A DNA stretch of 64,000 bases from Catonia carolina (taxonomy: Eukaryota; Arthropoda; Insecta; Hemiptera; Achilidae). A model generated the notes under the pieces. That model made no database searches. It had not been told where the DNA came from and saw nothing but the letters and a program-made list of their open reading frames with translations. Below are positions 36,629-49,612 of the stretch, piece by piece (position 1 is the first letter of the stretch; each line of letters opens with the position of its first letter). Location: the NCBI GenBank assembly GCA_035578175.1, contig JAQMRL010000001.1, positions 375,415,220-375,479,219 of the forward strand, in the 5' to 3' direction. Both the position numbers and the translations under genes were made by a program.

Positions 36629-37791
36629 CTGTTAACAATAAAAACAAACATTACATACAAATTTTAGTTTATTTTAAAAGACTGGTTAGCTGATTACTTA
36701 TTGTCTGTCTTAGATCTGTACAGCAGTTTCTTTAGGAAATTCAACTCCATAAAGTTTCACCTTTCAATAAAAATTAAAGTAATTTTAAGAGTAACTAAAA
36801 TGTAACAAAATTTCTGTAGTGTTCACACTTTAAAAGGCAAAGTAATCGGAGAACTAATCCTAATCAAGTTACTAAAAAACTGATTTTTTTTAGGAACTAT
36901 CCATTTCTACATTTCATCACAGTAATTGATTAAGTCATGTATTTCAGTTTTATAAATTATATAAATCGTAACACATTAATTATTTACATTATGTAAATAG
37001 TTACAATTAAGAATAGTATATAATATAACAGAATACAAATACATGAAGATTTGAGACCTTGTAGCGAATGGAAAATAACAAATTTTTTACTTCCTTTTTT
37101 CTTCTTACTTTATGAAAATTTAAAATAAATACAAAAAAGTGAAGAATTCAGGCAACAGTAACACATATTCATAAAAATTATATCAGCAACAGTAAATCAG
37201 AAAATTATCAATACGGGCTTTTTTTTAACTTTTTCATATTTTTCCTGACTACCGAGAAGAAGATTGAATTGAACTGTGTTAATAAACTCAAAATTGTAAG
37301 ACAATAAAAATTTATACTATACACCCCTAACATAAAACAAAAGATGTTCAATCCACTACTCTGTATGTGCTCTTTCTCCTTACTCAAAAATATTTATCAA
37401 GCAAGATTTACATCTTGCTTAAAAACAAGATACACTGGTAATGCTTATTAACATAAAAAAAATCACTGTTTTATTAAACACATCATAAACTATTAAGAGG
37501 AAACCCTATTTTTCAGTTCTGATCATTTCTTAAAATAAAATATTTTTCAACTGTTCTTCTTAAGTCTTATAGATATACTGTAATAGAGATAACAATTAAC
37601 TGAGACGATGATTTAGTGCATAATATAATGCCATAACAAATTTGAATAAAATTATTCTTAACATCTTCACTGACAAGTTCTTTGAATTAAGTAGGTTATA
37701 AATTTGTAGCATCTAAGAAGTAACAATACATACAGACTTCAGTTTGTACATAACGGCCCATTAATAGCTGTATATAAATATGAATGAAATA

Positions 37792-39130
37792 CAGTACAAC
37801 CTTGACTTACGCAAATTCATGTTAGCGTGATTTTGTTGTACAAATTATATTATTATACATGTACTGAACAGTATGAATAATGTAAGAATGCCAATGGGAT
37901 AGAAAGAGACAGTTAAGGGTAGGTATGCAGAGAAATATGCGTACATTATTATTGAAAACATTTGACTCACCGTCGTTTTTTTTGTTTCGATAATGATATG
38001 TTACATAAAATGAAAGGAAGTGAGGCATATGCACTAACTTCATACTGCTACGAATAGATTCCAAGAATCATCGCTTCTATCGCTTACCGAATGGATGTTT
38101 ACATTCATGACCACTATTTTGCTAATCGCTCTCAAAACCGCAATCATAGTTGGCTTCCCAATTTTTACACTGGAATTTTATCTTAATTTACTTTTGTTCT
38201 AAACATTGAGTACTATTTAATGTGTTAAAAATATCGGTCATGTAACGTTACGTAGTTCAAATGTGCTACAATTTCTCGTCTTTTTTCTAATTTTTGTTGT
38301 TACTTAGCATAAATATGAATTCGAATAAAGGTTAAAAAAAACAGGAAGCGATTACAGTAAGACCTCGACTTACAAGAATTAGTTAAACATTATATTATAT
38401 TGTGTACAGCAGTTATTCTTATCTTACGGATGTTTAGACTTATGACCACTGTATAGCTAACTGCTCTCGAAACCCTTATCGCAATTGTCCTCCCCATTTT
38501 TCCTCTGGAATTTTATCTTGATTTGCTTTTGTTCTAAACATTAGTACTGTTTACTGCGTTAATAATATCGATAATAATAATAATAATAATAATAAATAAT
38601 AATTTTGTTATTATTTCATGTACAATATGAATTTAAATTAAGGTTAAAAAAAGGTAAAAAATGTTATAGAAAGCGATTACTTTGGAAAAGTTAGATGTTT
38701 GTAAAAGATACGAAAGGGGTGAAAAAACGAAGAACATAAAAGGAAAGACTGGGTTTAGTGAATCATCACTAATGACAATTAGCAGATTTGAACGGTACGG
38801 ACAATTAGCGAATGTTTCAAGGTTAAATCGAACAATCCATGTAACATGAATTTCACGTTAGCAATGATTTTGCAGAACGCATCCCTTGTGTAAGTCGAGG
38901 TCTTACTGTAGTTTAGAGGAAACGTTAAGTCGATACGAAAGGGGTGAAAAAACGACATAAAAGTAACCACTGGGTTTATTGAATCAACACTACAGACAAT
39001 TCGTGGATTTTAATGATACGGACAATTAACGGATGTTTTAAGGTTAAACCAAACAATCCAAGTTACACGAATTTCACTTTATGCAATGATTTTGTGGAAC
39101 GCATCTCTCACGTAAGTCGAGGTCTTATTG
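37792..39130 (+). mobile_element. pogo-like element (outer), interrupted by a relative
   Basis: Left TIR CAGTACAACCTTGACTTACG; right TIR read inward CAATAAGACCTCGACTTACG. TA at 37790-37791 and 39131-39132. Without the nested copy it would be about 783 bp. The right part encodes a degraded helix-turn-helix stretch (RYERGEKT...-like at 38930-38960) matching the inner copy. It lies in the DOT1L intron between exons 39216 and 36628. Confidence 0.85.
38355..38908 (+). mobile_element. pogo-like element (inner), with CENP-B-type HTH remnant
   Basis: TIRs CAGTAAGACCTCGACTTACA at both ends, TA on both sides (38353-38354, 38909-38910). A plus-strand frame at about 38660-38790 reads AITLEKLDVCKRYERGEKTK, then GKTGFSESSLMTISRFERYG. 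This is the N-terminal DNA-binding HTH found in Tigger/pogo transposases. No DDE domain is present. It contains an (ATA)n run at 38570-38600. It sits in the outer element at the GCGATTA site that the inner copy itself also contains. Confidence 0.88.
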
Positions 39131-39206
39131 TAGACACAAGCGATGAAACTGATCATTCATTATTACTAGTACATTGAATACTACACAATATTTAAGAAAG
39201 CATTTA

Positions 39207-39344
<138 letters not shown>

Positions 39345-39689
39345 TTAATATACTGAAGTAAAGTTTCAAATGAGCAAAAAAATTATAAATTCTCAAATGA
39401 GCAAAAATCTTAAGATATAATCAAGTATTATTAATATACTGTAATGTTTATCAAAATGTTTTTCTGCATATATATAATTTAAAAATTTAAATGTATATTT
39501 TGAATATGTGCATAACTTATTGGACTATTTATAAAATTGATTTCTTATTAAAATTAGTCATGTAGTATTAACATTATATAGTAATTTTAATTGAAAAATG
39601 AATAAAAAAACAAATTAATTGAATCACAAATGTTTTGTAATAAACACACATGTTTTTCATATTTGAATCAATTATTAACTTTTCCAGGT

Positions 39690-39855
39690 ATGTAGATGAG
39701 TTTTATATAGATAACTGAAGATGTAACATCTTCCATAATTTTAAAAACTTTTTTAGTTTCAAACAATGTTATATACTTTGATGATTGTGAATCCATCAAA
39801 ACATGGCGTAAGTAATAAATAGAGATAAAAATCAAGGCAGCTTAAAAAAAGTTTG
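39690..39855. repeat. Dispersed repeat R3, second copy
   Basis: Colinear with 25860-26030 (CATCTTCCATAATTTTAAAA, ATCCATCAAAACATGG, GATAAAAATCAAGGCAGCTT). Here the palindrome is degraded. It ends a few hundred bases inside the intron after exon 39216-39322 in genomic order (upstream of it in the transcript). Confidence 0.5.
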
Positions 39856-40704
39856 TGAAATTTATTGTATAAATATATTATATGAAATAGAATATAGTAT
39901 TAGTTTATTGGCAACTGGCATAACCCTTACACTGTACAATTTATAGGGTCAATATTATATTGTCGTACAATTTTCTTTTTTTTAAATATGATAAGCCATT
40001 TCAGTATACATTTGTTAAAAAAGGTATTTAGGTTTTTAATAATGCAACAAATGTTATTATTTTAATATTCTAAAAAAGTACAATGTTTAAATGCAAATAA
40101 TTACTTTACGATGTAACCAAATTAATAGAATCTTTAAAAAATATAGTTAAAAAATTTTACTTTCCTTCTAAAAGTAAATGGATGTGTATATTTTATTAAT
40201 GGATATAGTAATAACGTATAAAAGTAAGCTGAACTTATGAAAATTTCTTATTAAGTTCATTCATAACCTATAAAAATTTCAAAAATATGCTTTCACTACA
40301 AAACATAATACCTCTTATTGCCTTAAAATAATCAAATTTCACCTAAGGTGACCAAAATACAATTGTCACAAATTATTAAAATATTTTTTTATATGAACTT
40401 TTATTAGACAGAATAGACTGAATCCACTATTTTAGAAACAAATAGTAAATTTACCTAAAATAATTAATTATCGAGATATAATAAACTAGGAAATGATAAG
40501 TATAAGAACAAAAATTACATAGATAATTACGATAAGAAAATTTATTGAACTAAAAGATGTGGAAATGAAGTGGTCAACAAATGAAATTAAGGTAAAATAA
40601 CTTTTAACGTACTTGAAACCAAAATCAAAACGAGAATAAATTCATTGTTAACCCAGAGCAAAACCCAACTTTACAAATTACAAAAATAATTTAGTGCCGT
40701 GACC

Positions 40705-40736
40705 AGCAAATTATTATTATTATTATTATTATTAGC
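40705..40736. repeat. (ATT)n microsatellite
   Basis: A run of TTA/ATT trinucleotides in AT-rich intron sequence. No other feature was recognised in 39860-42420 beyond short AT-rich open frames. Confidence 0.9.
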
Positions 40737-42425
40737 AGATAATTAAAAAACTACTTATAAATTTTGTGAAAAAGTACATGAAATCAAGAGAAAATAATAG
40801 GAAACAAAAAAGACAAAATCATAATTTTACTTATCTTTAATTACATGAAAAGATTAAATAAATTTACAAATTAAATGACCATAGTTTCTTAAGAAATAAA
40901 TAAACAGAAATAAGAAGTGAAATGCTAATTAAGATACCACCAAACAGTGCACAATACAATTAATTGTGCGACAAGATTAGATTAAGCGATGCATGTGAAA
41001 CATCACCAGTCAAAAATTACCTGTAACAATACAGACATAACATTGACTAAGTTAACACTGCTCTGTATGGAGTCCAAGTGTCAATCAATAAAACAATATC
41101 TTTAAATACTAGAGCAAAGACAAAATCATTAAACTTTATACACCATATAAGATTTGTAACTCTTGGAAAAAAGCAATAAATAATAACGAAACAAAATCAC
41201 AAGGTACTATATACAAATTGTACTATAGTGTTTAAGAAATCAGAAGTACTGGCCAGTTTAGATGAATGCACATTAAGAATGCCCAACAATTCCATTGTAA
41301 AATAGTATTGTTTAAGATACTTTGCTTGTAGCAATCAGCTGTTTAATCAATTTTGAATTTTGTTAATTTCTTTAGAATCAGCTGATTAAACATTTTTTAA
41401 GAGTTACATAAACAGAATTTTCTAATTAAAACTTTATATTTTTAAGTTACTAAATAAATTTCTTGAAATTAATTTAACATATTAAACAAAATGTTATTAT
41501 TTACTAATACGTATTTATAATTTAAAATTTTACTAGTTGAAACCCTCAAATTAAGTACTAAATTCAATTAAGTACTAAATACAAATTCTAAAGAAATTTC
41601 AGATGGAAAGTACAACAATTTATTAATTTTCAATATTTTTAAAAGAATACAAATTGTATTTCTGTACATAAAAAGTAAAGGAAGTTAACTCCATTTCTGT
41701 AATTTTACAGAAAAACAAAAAACATGTCAAGTTTTTTATTTTGTAAAAAATTTCTGAAGGTGTGAGAATTTTTAAAAAATTTGTAACAAAGAATATAGCT
41801 TCTGGTCCAGAGATTTAAATGACCAACAACTTTCTTAACTTCTACTACCCCCTGACCACCCACAGGACTTCATACTCTTTACATGTTACTGCGTTTTAAT
41901 TACATAGTGTTAACCGCCAATGTAACTTGAATTTATCAAACAGAAACAAAACTTAGACAATATACATTGTGCTAACTCTATTCTGATAAAGAAACAGCAT
42001 TTTATTCACAACAATGTTTGAAAATTACAGAACTCGAGCAAATTCTGAGGCCTATCAGTAAGACAATAAAAACAAAATAATTCAAAATAACTTATTGTTT
42101 ATAACAAGTATACATTCAATTAGAGTTAAAAATAGTAGACAATTAAAAAGTCTTCCGCATAATTATACAAAAGTGAAGTTAATGTGGTTACTCAACTTTA
42201 ATAGAGCTTTCTTGCTGATTTTCAAACTTAATTTTACCAAAATTAGAATTAACACCCTTTTACCTCCAGGGCACAGATTTATAAAATGAAATTTGAATAA
42301 CTAAAAGTCGTAGCCATTTCAAACAATAGAATTTAGGTTTGTCGGTAGACACCAGCCAGAAGTTTTTCTTTTAGCACATGAAGCATTTGAAATATTAAAT
42401 AACAAAGAAAGAGGAGATGTATATG

Positions 42426-42451
42426 ATATATATATATATATATATATATAA
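42426..42451. repeat. (AT)n microsatellite
   Basis: An uninterrupted TA dinucleotide run of about 25 bases in the 39.3-48.2 kb intron. Confidence 0.9.
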
Positions 42452-42603
42452 AATACATGAAGAATAATTACAGAAGGATGTAAATCCAACTGATAAAATA
42501 ATATTGAAGAAAATATAATACAAAATAGAGCAAAGCTTGAGAAGAAATATTGAGATTTTTGGTAAGGAGATTCTACTTGATCACTATTCAAAAATTTAAT
42601 TAA

Positions 42604-43272
42604 CCCTTTTATGTGAAGGGTAACGATATATCGTTACCCTGCTATTGTGCCGAAGCGCACATGGTAACGATCTATCAGTACTCTTATTAAAACGAAATAT
42701 TGTTTGTATGTTTCACATGGGGAAAGTGTATACTTAAAATGAAGCTAAGAAAATAGACATTACGATAGTATCAAATAACGAAATAACCGATTTTTTTTTA
42801 ACTGTGTAATATCGAATAAGAGAAAAGCATGTTTGTTTACAATGTATCTGCGTGTCTATTTTGAGGTTAGTGTCCTCCGAGTAGTTCATAAAAACAACTA
42901 TTTTTCAAGAACTACTGGGTATATTTTGATGATTTTATTTTTATTTTGTTTATAATGAACTGGAGTTATCTTGTGTTGCAGGTATCAAGATTTTAATTGT
43001 GTAAAAAATTTATTAATCATTGGGAAAATGAACTTTTTTTTGTTTCCATAAAAAATTTGATATTTATTTTTTTTTTTTAATTTTGAGTCAATGCAACAAA
43101 TTTTGAACCATATCACACGAATTTGCAGAACCTTTTTGGTAAGTCTGATTTTTTTCATTACTGTATCTGAAAAATATATTTGGTGGTAGTTTGAAAAAAT
43201 GCTTATATTTTTGTTAAAATCGGCCTGTGCATGTTCGCATACCTATCAGCAAAAGCCTTACACGTCAAAGGG
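42604..43272. mobile_element. piggyBac-like MITE, best-preserved copy
   Basis: TTAA at 42600-42603 and 43273-43276. Left end CCCTTTTATGTGAAGGGTAA; right end read inward CCCTTTGACGTGTAAGGCTT. A palindromic GGGTAACGATATATCGTTAC (42618-42637) lies just inside the left end. There is no transposase. It is colinear with the copy at 3338. Confidence 0.85.
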
Positions 43273-43621
43273 TTAAGTTTAATTAACTTCATTTAATGTT
43301 TTTCTTTTGTAAGATTACATTTACAATTCATATTTATAAACAAGGTAAATGTAAAAATTGTTACAATTTTACAAATTTCAAATTTAAGAGTCAAATGAGT
43401 TATTTAATAACTATATCAAAACCAATTAATATTTGTTTCAATAAAAATATTAATTTGTTTGCAAATATTGTTCATTTCATTCATTTATTAAATTATCTAC
43501 TAGGTGCTATATCCTTTTTCCTCAAGTCAGATCCATTTTACAGAGCTTTTATTTAACTACAATTTATAATATTTTACTACATAACTAACTGGTTGCAAAC
43601 AAAGACTAGGGAAAAAAATTA

Positions 43622-44450
43622 CAGTAATCCCTCAGTATCCGCAGAGGTTACATTCCGGAGGGTTACTGCCGTTCATAAAACTGCGGATTATGATACCTAA
43701 TATGAACAAAAAGATGGGGTTTACGTTCTGACGGAAAAGTCCTATAGTCGTTTTAAGAGTTCAGTAGTTTTAGGAACATTTTACCATTATTATAATCTAT
43801 GAATATTTAATAAATACAGTACTGTACATATAAAAAATTTAAGTTGCTTTAAAATAGTTAGTTATGCCTGTTTGCGTCTTCTCTTTTCAAACTCCTTGTG
43901 GACTTCTTCGTATGGTATCATTAGCTCCTGGAGTCCTCTTTTGAATTAAAAGCCCCTTTCCATGATGGGATCCGTATCCAACACGTGATCAGCGAGCTGC
44001 GTTGCCATGCTGAGGATCTCTTTGACGGTTTGTGAAGAAATGCTTAGCTTTATTTTAGGATCATCAAACACACCAAACAAACAAAGAACTGTACGTACAT
44101 ACGAAGGAGTTAGACACATGGAGGAAAACGTAGAGAAATTACAGGATGGTGTCTGGGCGTAAGTATGGTGGTCGGGGGTGCGGGTTGTACTGGCAGTGCC
44201 CGGTACCCTGTGACGCACTCACTCTGTACAGTACATGGAAATCTAGCTTGGCTCATGGCAGCCGTCGCCATACTAGTGTGTGACTCAACATGATACGAAC
44301 ACCAAAACATTTATTCAAACACGTGGGTGACACATGTCTTCGGAATTATATGACTTCCCAACCTACCACAAAGTACGGTGTACACAAGATGAGATTACAT
44401 ATATATTTTAAGGTTTAAGCTTACAGACAAAGGATACCAAGGGATTACTG
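43622..44450 (-). mobile_element. Tigger/pogo-like element with transposase C-terminal remnant
   Basis: TIRs CAGTAATCCCTCAGTATCC and, read inward from the right, CAGTAATCCCTTGGTATCC, with TA on both sides (43620-43621, 44451-44452). On the minus strand, VKEILSMATQLADHVLDTDP then MERGF, an in-frame stop and FKRGLQELMIPYEEVHKEFE occupy 43860-44010. This is the helical C-terminal tail typical of Tigger transposases. The catalytic part is deleted. Confidence 0.85.
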
Positions 44451-46536
44451 TAGTAAACTGGAGAAAGAATCTACACTAACAGTTTTCTACAGCTTTTTAG
44501 ATATTAGAATCACTGATTTCACCACCCTAATCTCTTAACATATATTATTTTCTAGGCATTTGTAAAATTAAAAGTATTGAACAGCGTATTGCAATAAATT
44601 TATACATACTAAAAGTAGCTTCATTTTGTGAATCTGGAAAAAACACCCCCATACATTAGAAACACAAGAGTAAAAAACCACAATCTTCGACTTCAAAAAT
44701 ATTTTTCTGGCAAGTACCACTGATTTCTAAAGCATCTTTATGAAATTAGAATGCCAACTTAAAAAGTTAATACATAAACTAATCAAACTTAAAAATTTCA
44801 CAAACATAACTACTACACTACATAAAATTTCGAAGTATCCGGGAACAAAAACACTAAAGATTTAATCAATGAAATCATCAATAATTGACTAATTATATAA
44901 ATACAAGACCAAACCAAAGTAAGAAAATTATTAACCAATTTGAAGAAAATATAGCCTAAAGAATAATCTATACGACCAAAACAAAAATGAAAAGAGTAAT
45001 AACCATTACAAACTTAAAATAAACATTATACTAAAAAATTAAAAACTAGCATAATGTTTATACTACCGAATAAAATGCAAACCCGAAAACCCAAACCTTT
45101 AAGATGTTCTTTGCTCTAGTAATACAATCTAACGTCTATAAAATAATATTTTATTAAATAATAAAAGAAAATGGTTATGTAATTTTGTTAAAAAAAATCA
45201 AACAAATTTGTGATTAGATTAACCAAATGACTACATTAAATGACAAAACCATTATTAATTTTGCAAGCAACAAGACTACTATAATAGTATATTTTTTATT
45301 AATACAGTACTTCAAAAAGTGTTCGGAAGTTGTTTTATTAAATTCATACAAATTACAAAGTAAAAAAATATGTGTAGAGTGAAGTGCTCCTTTTAGGAAA
45401 CGCAGTTAAATCACAAAAAGAACATGTAAAAAAAAAATTTCTTAATAAAAGAGAAAAGACCACACACTACACATGTAATCAATAATAATAATCATTGAAT
45501 AAGAAATTAATCAAATTTCAAGCAAAACTTTTTCTTTTCACTAATTTTGATCAATATATTCAAAGTTTGAAACATTTTGTACATGATGAAACCATATTTT
45601 AAGATGGCTTCAGAAAGGTTTTGTAGAATGTGAATTCAGTTAACATATCAAACATACAAACATTCTATTTTATTATCATTTACATTCCTCTCTTCATTAA
45701 CCGAACACATGAAATAAATTGTACTGACAAGATAAATTATTTTATACTATCAAATTATTTGTTACTTCTGATCAGAACCATTTTCATTTAATTCTGAGAA
45801 ATTTATTAATGAATATTGTTACAAAAATACACGAAACAAAAATAGTCAAAGCATAAATGCTGAAAATGTTTTCGCAAAATATTAGTAAAATCCACAATGT
45901 TCCCAGAAAACATCTTAAGAAAAACTCAGATTTTATACTGTTATATCATAAATAACACATTACTACGAAGGAAGTCTGACTAAATAATAAAAATTTGCTA
46001 TAAAGCTCAACACTACCACAAAATAGTCGTAAAGCCAATAAAAATGCACTACTATTTGTTTAAAGTAACTCTTCAAATATTAAGTTATTTTTATTAAGTA
46101 ATGATTTACTTTTAGGAACTACAATGTTGCAATTAACAACCATGACCAAACATAACAGAACTACTTTAAGTAAATTGTTAAAAGATTTACGTTTTCGATT
46201 CAATGTCAGATTAACAATGTACAAATAGATCAAATATAAAAAAGCCAAAAATATTTTAAACACTAATTAGGAATTAATATATTAATTATAATAAAAAAAG
46301 AAATAACTTGAAAGTTATTGTAGGTTGATTTTCTATAACTGTACACATTAAATTTAAAATATTTAAAACACATCTTTATATATCATAAATTAATACATTT
46401 ATATAAAATTATTATCAAGTGATTAAAATATACAATTAAATAAAATTTTTAAATTTTAACTAATGAAAATTAAGAAAATTCAAGACTTTCACTAGAAAAA
46501 TTTAACGTTAATTATTTGTTTACTTTAATTCCATTA

Positions 46537-46590
46537 ATTCCAACCATCAAAGTACACCGGTAACCACTGTCTTGTATTCAAATCCGTATA
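46537..46590 (-). repeat. SINE fragment identical to part of the SINE at 47356-47678
   Basis: It is identical for about 50 bases (CCAACCATCAAAGTACACCG to CAAATCCGTATAA) to 47520-47572 in the same orientation. Only the middle of the SINE is present, without head or tail. Confidence 0.92.
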
Positions 46591-46662
46591 ATTATTGATA
46601 AATCAATATTTCAAATAACACAATGATTGTTGTAATAATGCAACAATAGTTCCGCAAACAGC

Positions 46663-47062
46663 TCCGTTTTATTGTTTAGATAATCAGCCGAAAAGCTGGT
46701 TTGAATCTTTAGAGACTTTACTAAGTAAAACGAGGAGCGAGGTGATTAATTATCGCCTTCCTCACTGAGTGGAGAAGTAGCCTATGCTTATCAGTATGCC
46801 AGACCCACCGAAAAGAATCTACTTTCCACCCTGCAAATGACACCTTCACTTCATACACCACAGGGTCTGGCTGTATAATGAAATTCATTACTCTGAATAG
46901 TGTCTTTTATACATCTGCGTCTTCTGTTCTTAAATGGTTGTCATATAATTGGCTGACCACATTATAAGAACCAGAACTATTTTTTGTAGCCCTGAATACT
47001 AGCAAAGCAAATTGAGTGAAAATAATTTAACACACTCCACCTGCCTGTTATGGGCAAAAAAC
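46663..47062 (-). repeat. 400-bp dispersed repeat, copy 3
   Basis: Minus-strand copy. It starts (rc) TTTTTTGCCCATAACAGGCA and ends with the AAACCAGCTTTTCGGCTGAT-type tail at 46682-46705. It is nearly full length and colinear with the other copies. Confidence 0.85.
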
Positions 47063-47355
47063 AGCTCTGAGAACCATTAAAGATACAAATGAACTTCGCT
47101 TGAATAATCAAGAATTATAAATGAATTTATAATTATTAAAATAACCAAACAAGAATTTGCAATGATATACAATAAGCCTTAAGATGATTTCTGATGGAAT
47201 GAATTCATGACACAAATTCTTTAATTACTATTAATCCTAGTAAAGAGACGTTAATTTTATAAAATAAACTAGAACTAATGTTATTTAAAAACATGTAAAC
47301 TTCATGTACACTATCTGAAATTATATATTTTCATTTTTTATGCTTTGATGAATAT

Positions 47356-47678
47356 TATTTTTATTTCCTAATTTGTGTACGTTGCAATCTGTTCAATTGA
47401 GAACAATAAGCAACCCCATGACCCAATGAGATGAGGATGATGTGTATGACGTGTAAATGAGGTGTAGTCTTGTACAGACCCAGGCCGACCATTCCTGAGA
47501 GAGTATGGTTAATTAAACCCCAACCATCAAAGTACACCGGTAACCACTGTCTTGTATTCAAATCCGTATAAAAGTAACTACCTTTACTAGGATTTGAACC
47601 AGGAACCTTCGTCTCCGAAAATCAACTGTTAAACAGCTGATTTTGGCGACGACTTTACCTCTAGACCAACCCGGTGGG
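47356..47678 (-). mobile_element. tRNA-derived SINE with perfect 12-bp target duplication
   Basis: Minus strand: CCCACCGGGTTGGTCTAGAG head (A-box region), B box GGTTCAAATCCT (rc of 47589-47600), then a body of about 200 bp and an A-rich end. It is flanked by identical TTTGATGAATAT at 47344-47355 and 47679-47690. The intact duplication indicates a fairly young insertion. The open frame at 47361-47561 is within it and is not a gene. Confidence 0.93.
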
Positions 47679-47889
47679 TTTGATGAATATAAACATTAAT
47701 ATTTTCTGATGACAAATATTAAACAATAGTATAATACAAGTTTCTCATTCTCATTCTCTTTCTCATTAACTTTCTCATTCTCTTGAAAAATTTTCCTCCC
47801 AAGAACAGCATAAAATAATACTAACAGCCCAAAACTATACAGTTTGATTGTTGAATATATTCACAATAATGTATTATAAATACATTAAT

Positions 47890-48070
47890 ATTACACAAAT
47901 ACTGTATAAGAGAAAATGAAGGACTCTAAAGAAGAATTAGATGGATGATATTAGGGAATGATTTGATTTTGGTGGATGAACGAGGATGGAGCACAATACC
48001 AACTAATGTAGAGGATAAAAGGATTTTAGGAGGAAGCCAACCCTCGCACCAAGGGCTGTAGTAACTATAA
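47890..48070 (+). mobile_element. LINE tail remnant
   Basis: It translates to RRIRWM, then VDERGW at 47971-47988 and later SQPSHQGL, matching the R-R-W-M-D...V-D-E-R-G-W...A-x-x-H-x-G-L end of many insect LINE polymerases. It has frame breaks and sits about 160 bp from DOT1L exon 48235. Confidence 0.6.
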
Positions 48071-48157
48071 ATCATTAATGATGACATTGTAACACAAAAT
48101 TGTCATTTTCACTCGGCTGTCTTAAATGTGTCTAGGGAACTCAAAACATCTGATTTA

Positions 48158-48526
<369 letters not shown>

Positions 48527-49257
48527 TTAATTTTAAATGAGCACATTTAATTACCACAGTTTCATTAATTCTAAATATTTTTCTCCAGTAAACCCAGAAT
48601 AAAATACACTAAATATTAGTGAAATCAAGAACTTGGAGATTAAAGAAAAACAACCAGAAAGATAGTTTACAGTATCAAAAAATTCAGTAAGAAACACCTA
48701 TGTCAAACCTAAAACCCTAACTGAACTGAAGACAGCCGAAACACAAATAAATGTAATAATTTACAAGAAAACCAACAAGTTATATAAAGTAGCAATTCTT
48801 AACCATTTTTCACTCAAATAATTGAATTACAATAGCAGTACTTCTATCCAGATGCACTAAAACAATAAATTTTTAATAATTTTGATATTTAATATCATCT
48901 GTTAAAAAATATACTGTTTAGAAAGATGCTAGAGATAAGTCTTCAAAATATATCCTGTAACTTGTACTCAATCTCTAAATAAGAATATATTATTAGTTTT
49001 TACCAACCTTGATTTCTCAAAGATGCTTCAATGTTATCTTTTTATTTATTAACAAATTTCAATGAATGTTACACTCTGAATAAATACACTTTACTTAAAC
49101 TGAAACTAATTAGTTAGTCATGTTTTTCAGAAGATCTCTCTTTTAACACTAATATAAAACTTTACTATTTCATACAAAGTGATTGAGAAGACAATCTTCT
49201 GAAACTTTAACAAATTGATTAGTTTCAATTTAAATAATACTAATATGAGTATTTAAA

Positions 49258-49612
49258 AAATACTTTTATATTTACCTTTTATACTGCTTTCTTCTTCTTA
49301 ACTTACAAGTATTTTCGCGGTGTGCACCGCTTCATCAGGTAATATTATAAAAGCTTCTAGAATTATTATGAAGAATGCATCTTCCTTTGTCAAAGTTTGA
49401 ATTCAGAATGGCTAAAACCAGTCTGATTTCATCAATCAGATGTGTTCAAATCAGTCTGAATTTAAACTTTGACGAAGGAAGATTCATTCTTCATAATAAT
49501 TCTAGAAGCTTTTATAATACAGTATTACCTGATAAAGTAATGTGCAACACGAAAATACTTGTAAGTTAAGAAAAAATAGAAAGCTGTGTAAAAGGTGAAT
49601 AATATAAAAAGT
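49258..49612. repeat. Long foldback (inverted) repeat with hammerhead-like cores
   Basis: The left arm (about 49258-49412) and right arm (about 49457-49612) are reverse complements over about 155 bp with few mismatches, separated by a loop of about 45 bp. Shared blocks include CTTAACTTACAAGTATTTTC, TATAAAAGCTTCTAGAATTA and TTATGAAGAATG. Each arm, read outward, has CTGAT(G/A)A followed by GAAAATACTTG. The left-arm copy has a perfect GCGGTG/CACCGC stem between them. This resembles the inverted terminal arms of Penelope-like elements, but no coding part is present. Confidence 0.85.
49313..49338 (-). ncRNA. Hammerhead core-like motif without clear stems I and III
   Basis: Minus strand: CTGATGA (49338-49332), A, stem GCGGTG-CA-CACCGC, GAAA (49316-49313). 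The core and stem II are excellent, apart from one extra A next to A9. I could not pair a convincing stem I. Stem III would be two A-U pairs plus a wobble. Confidence 0.4.
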
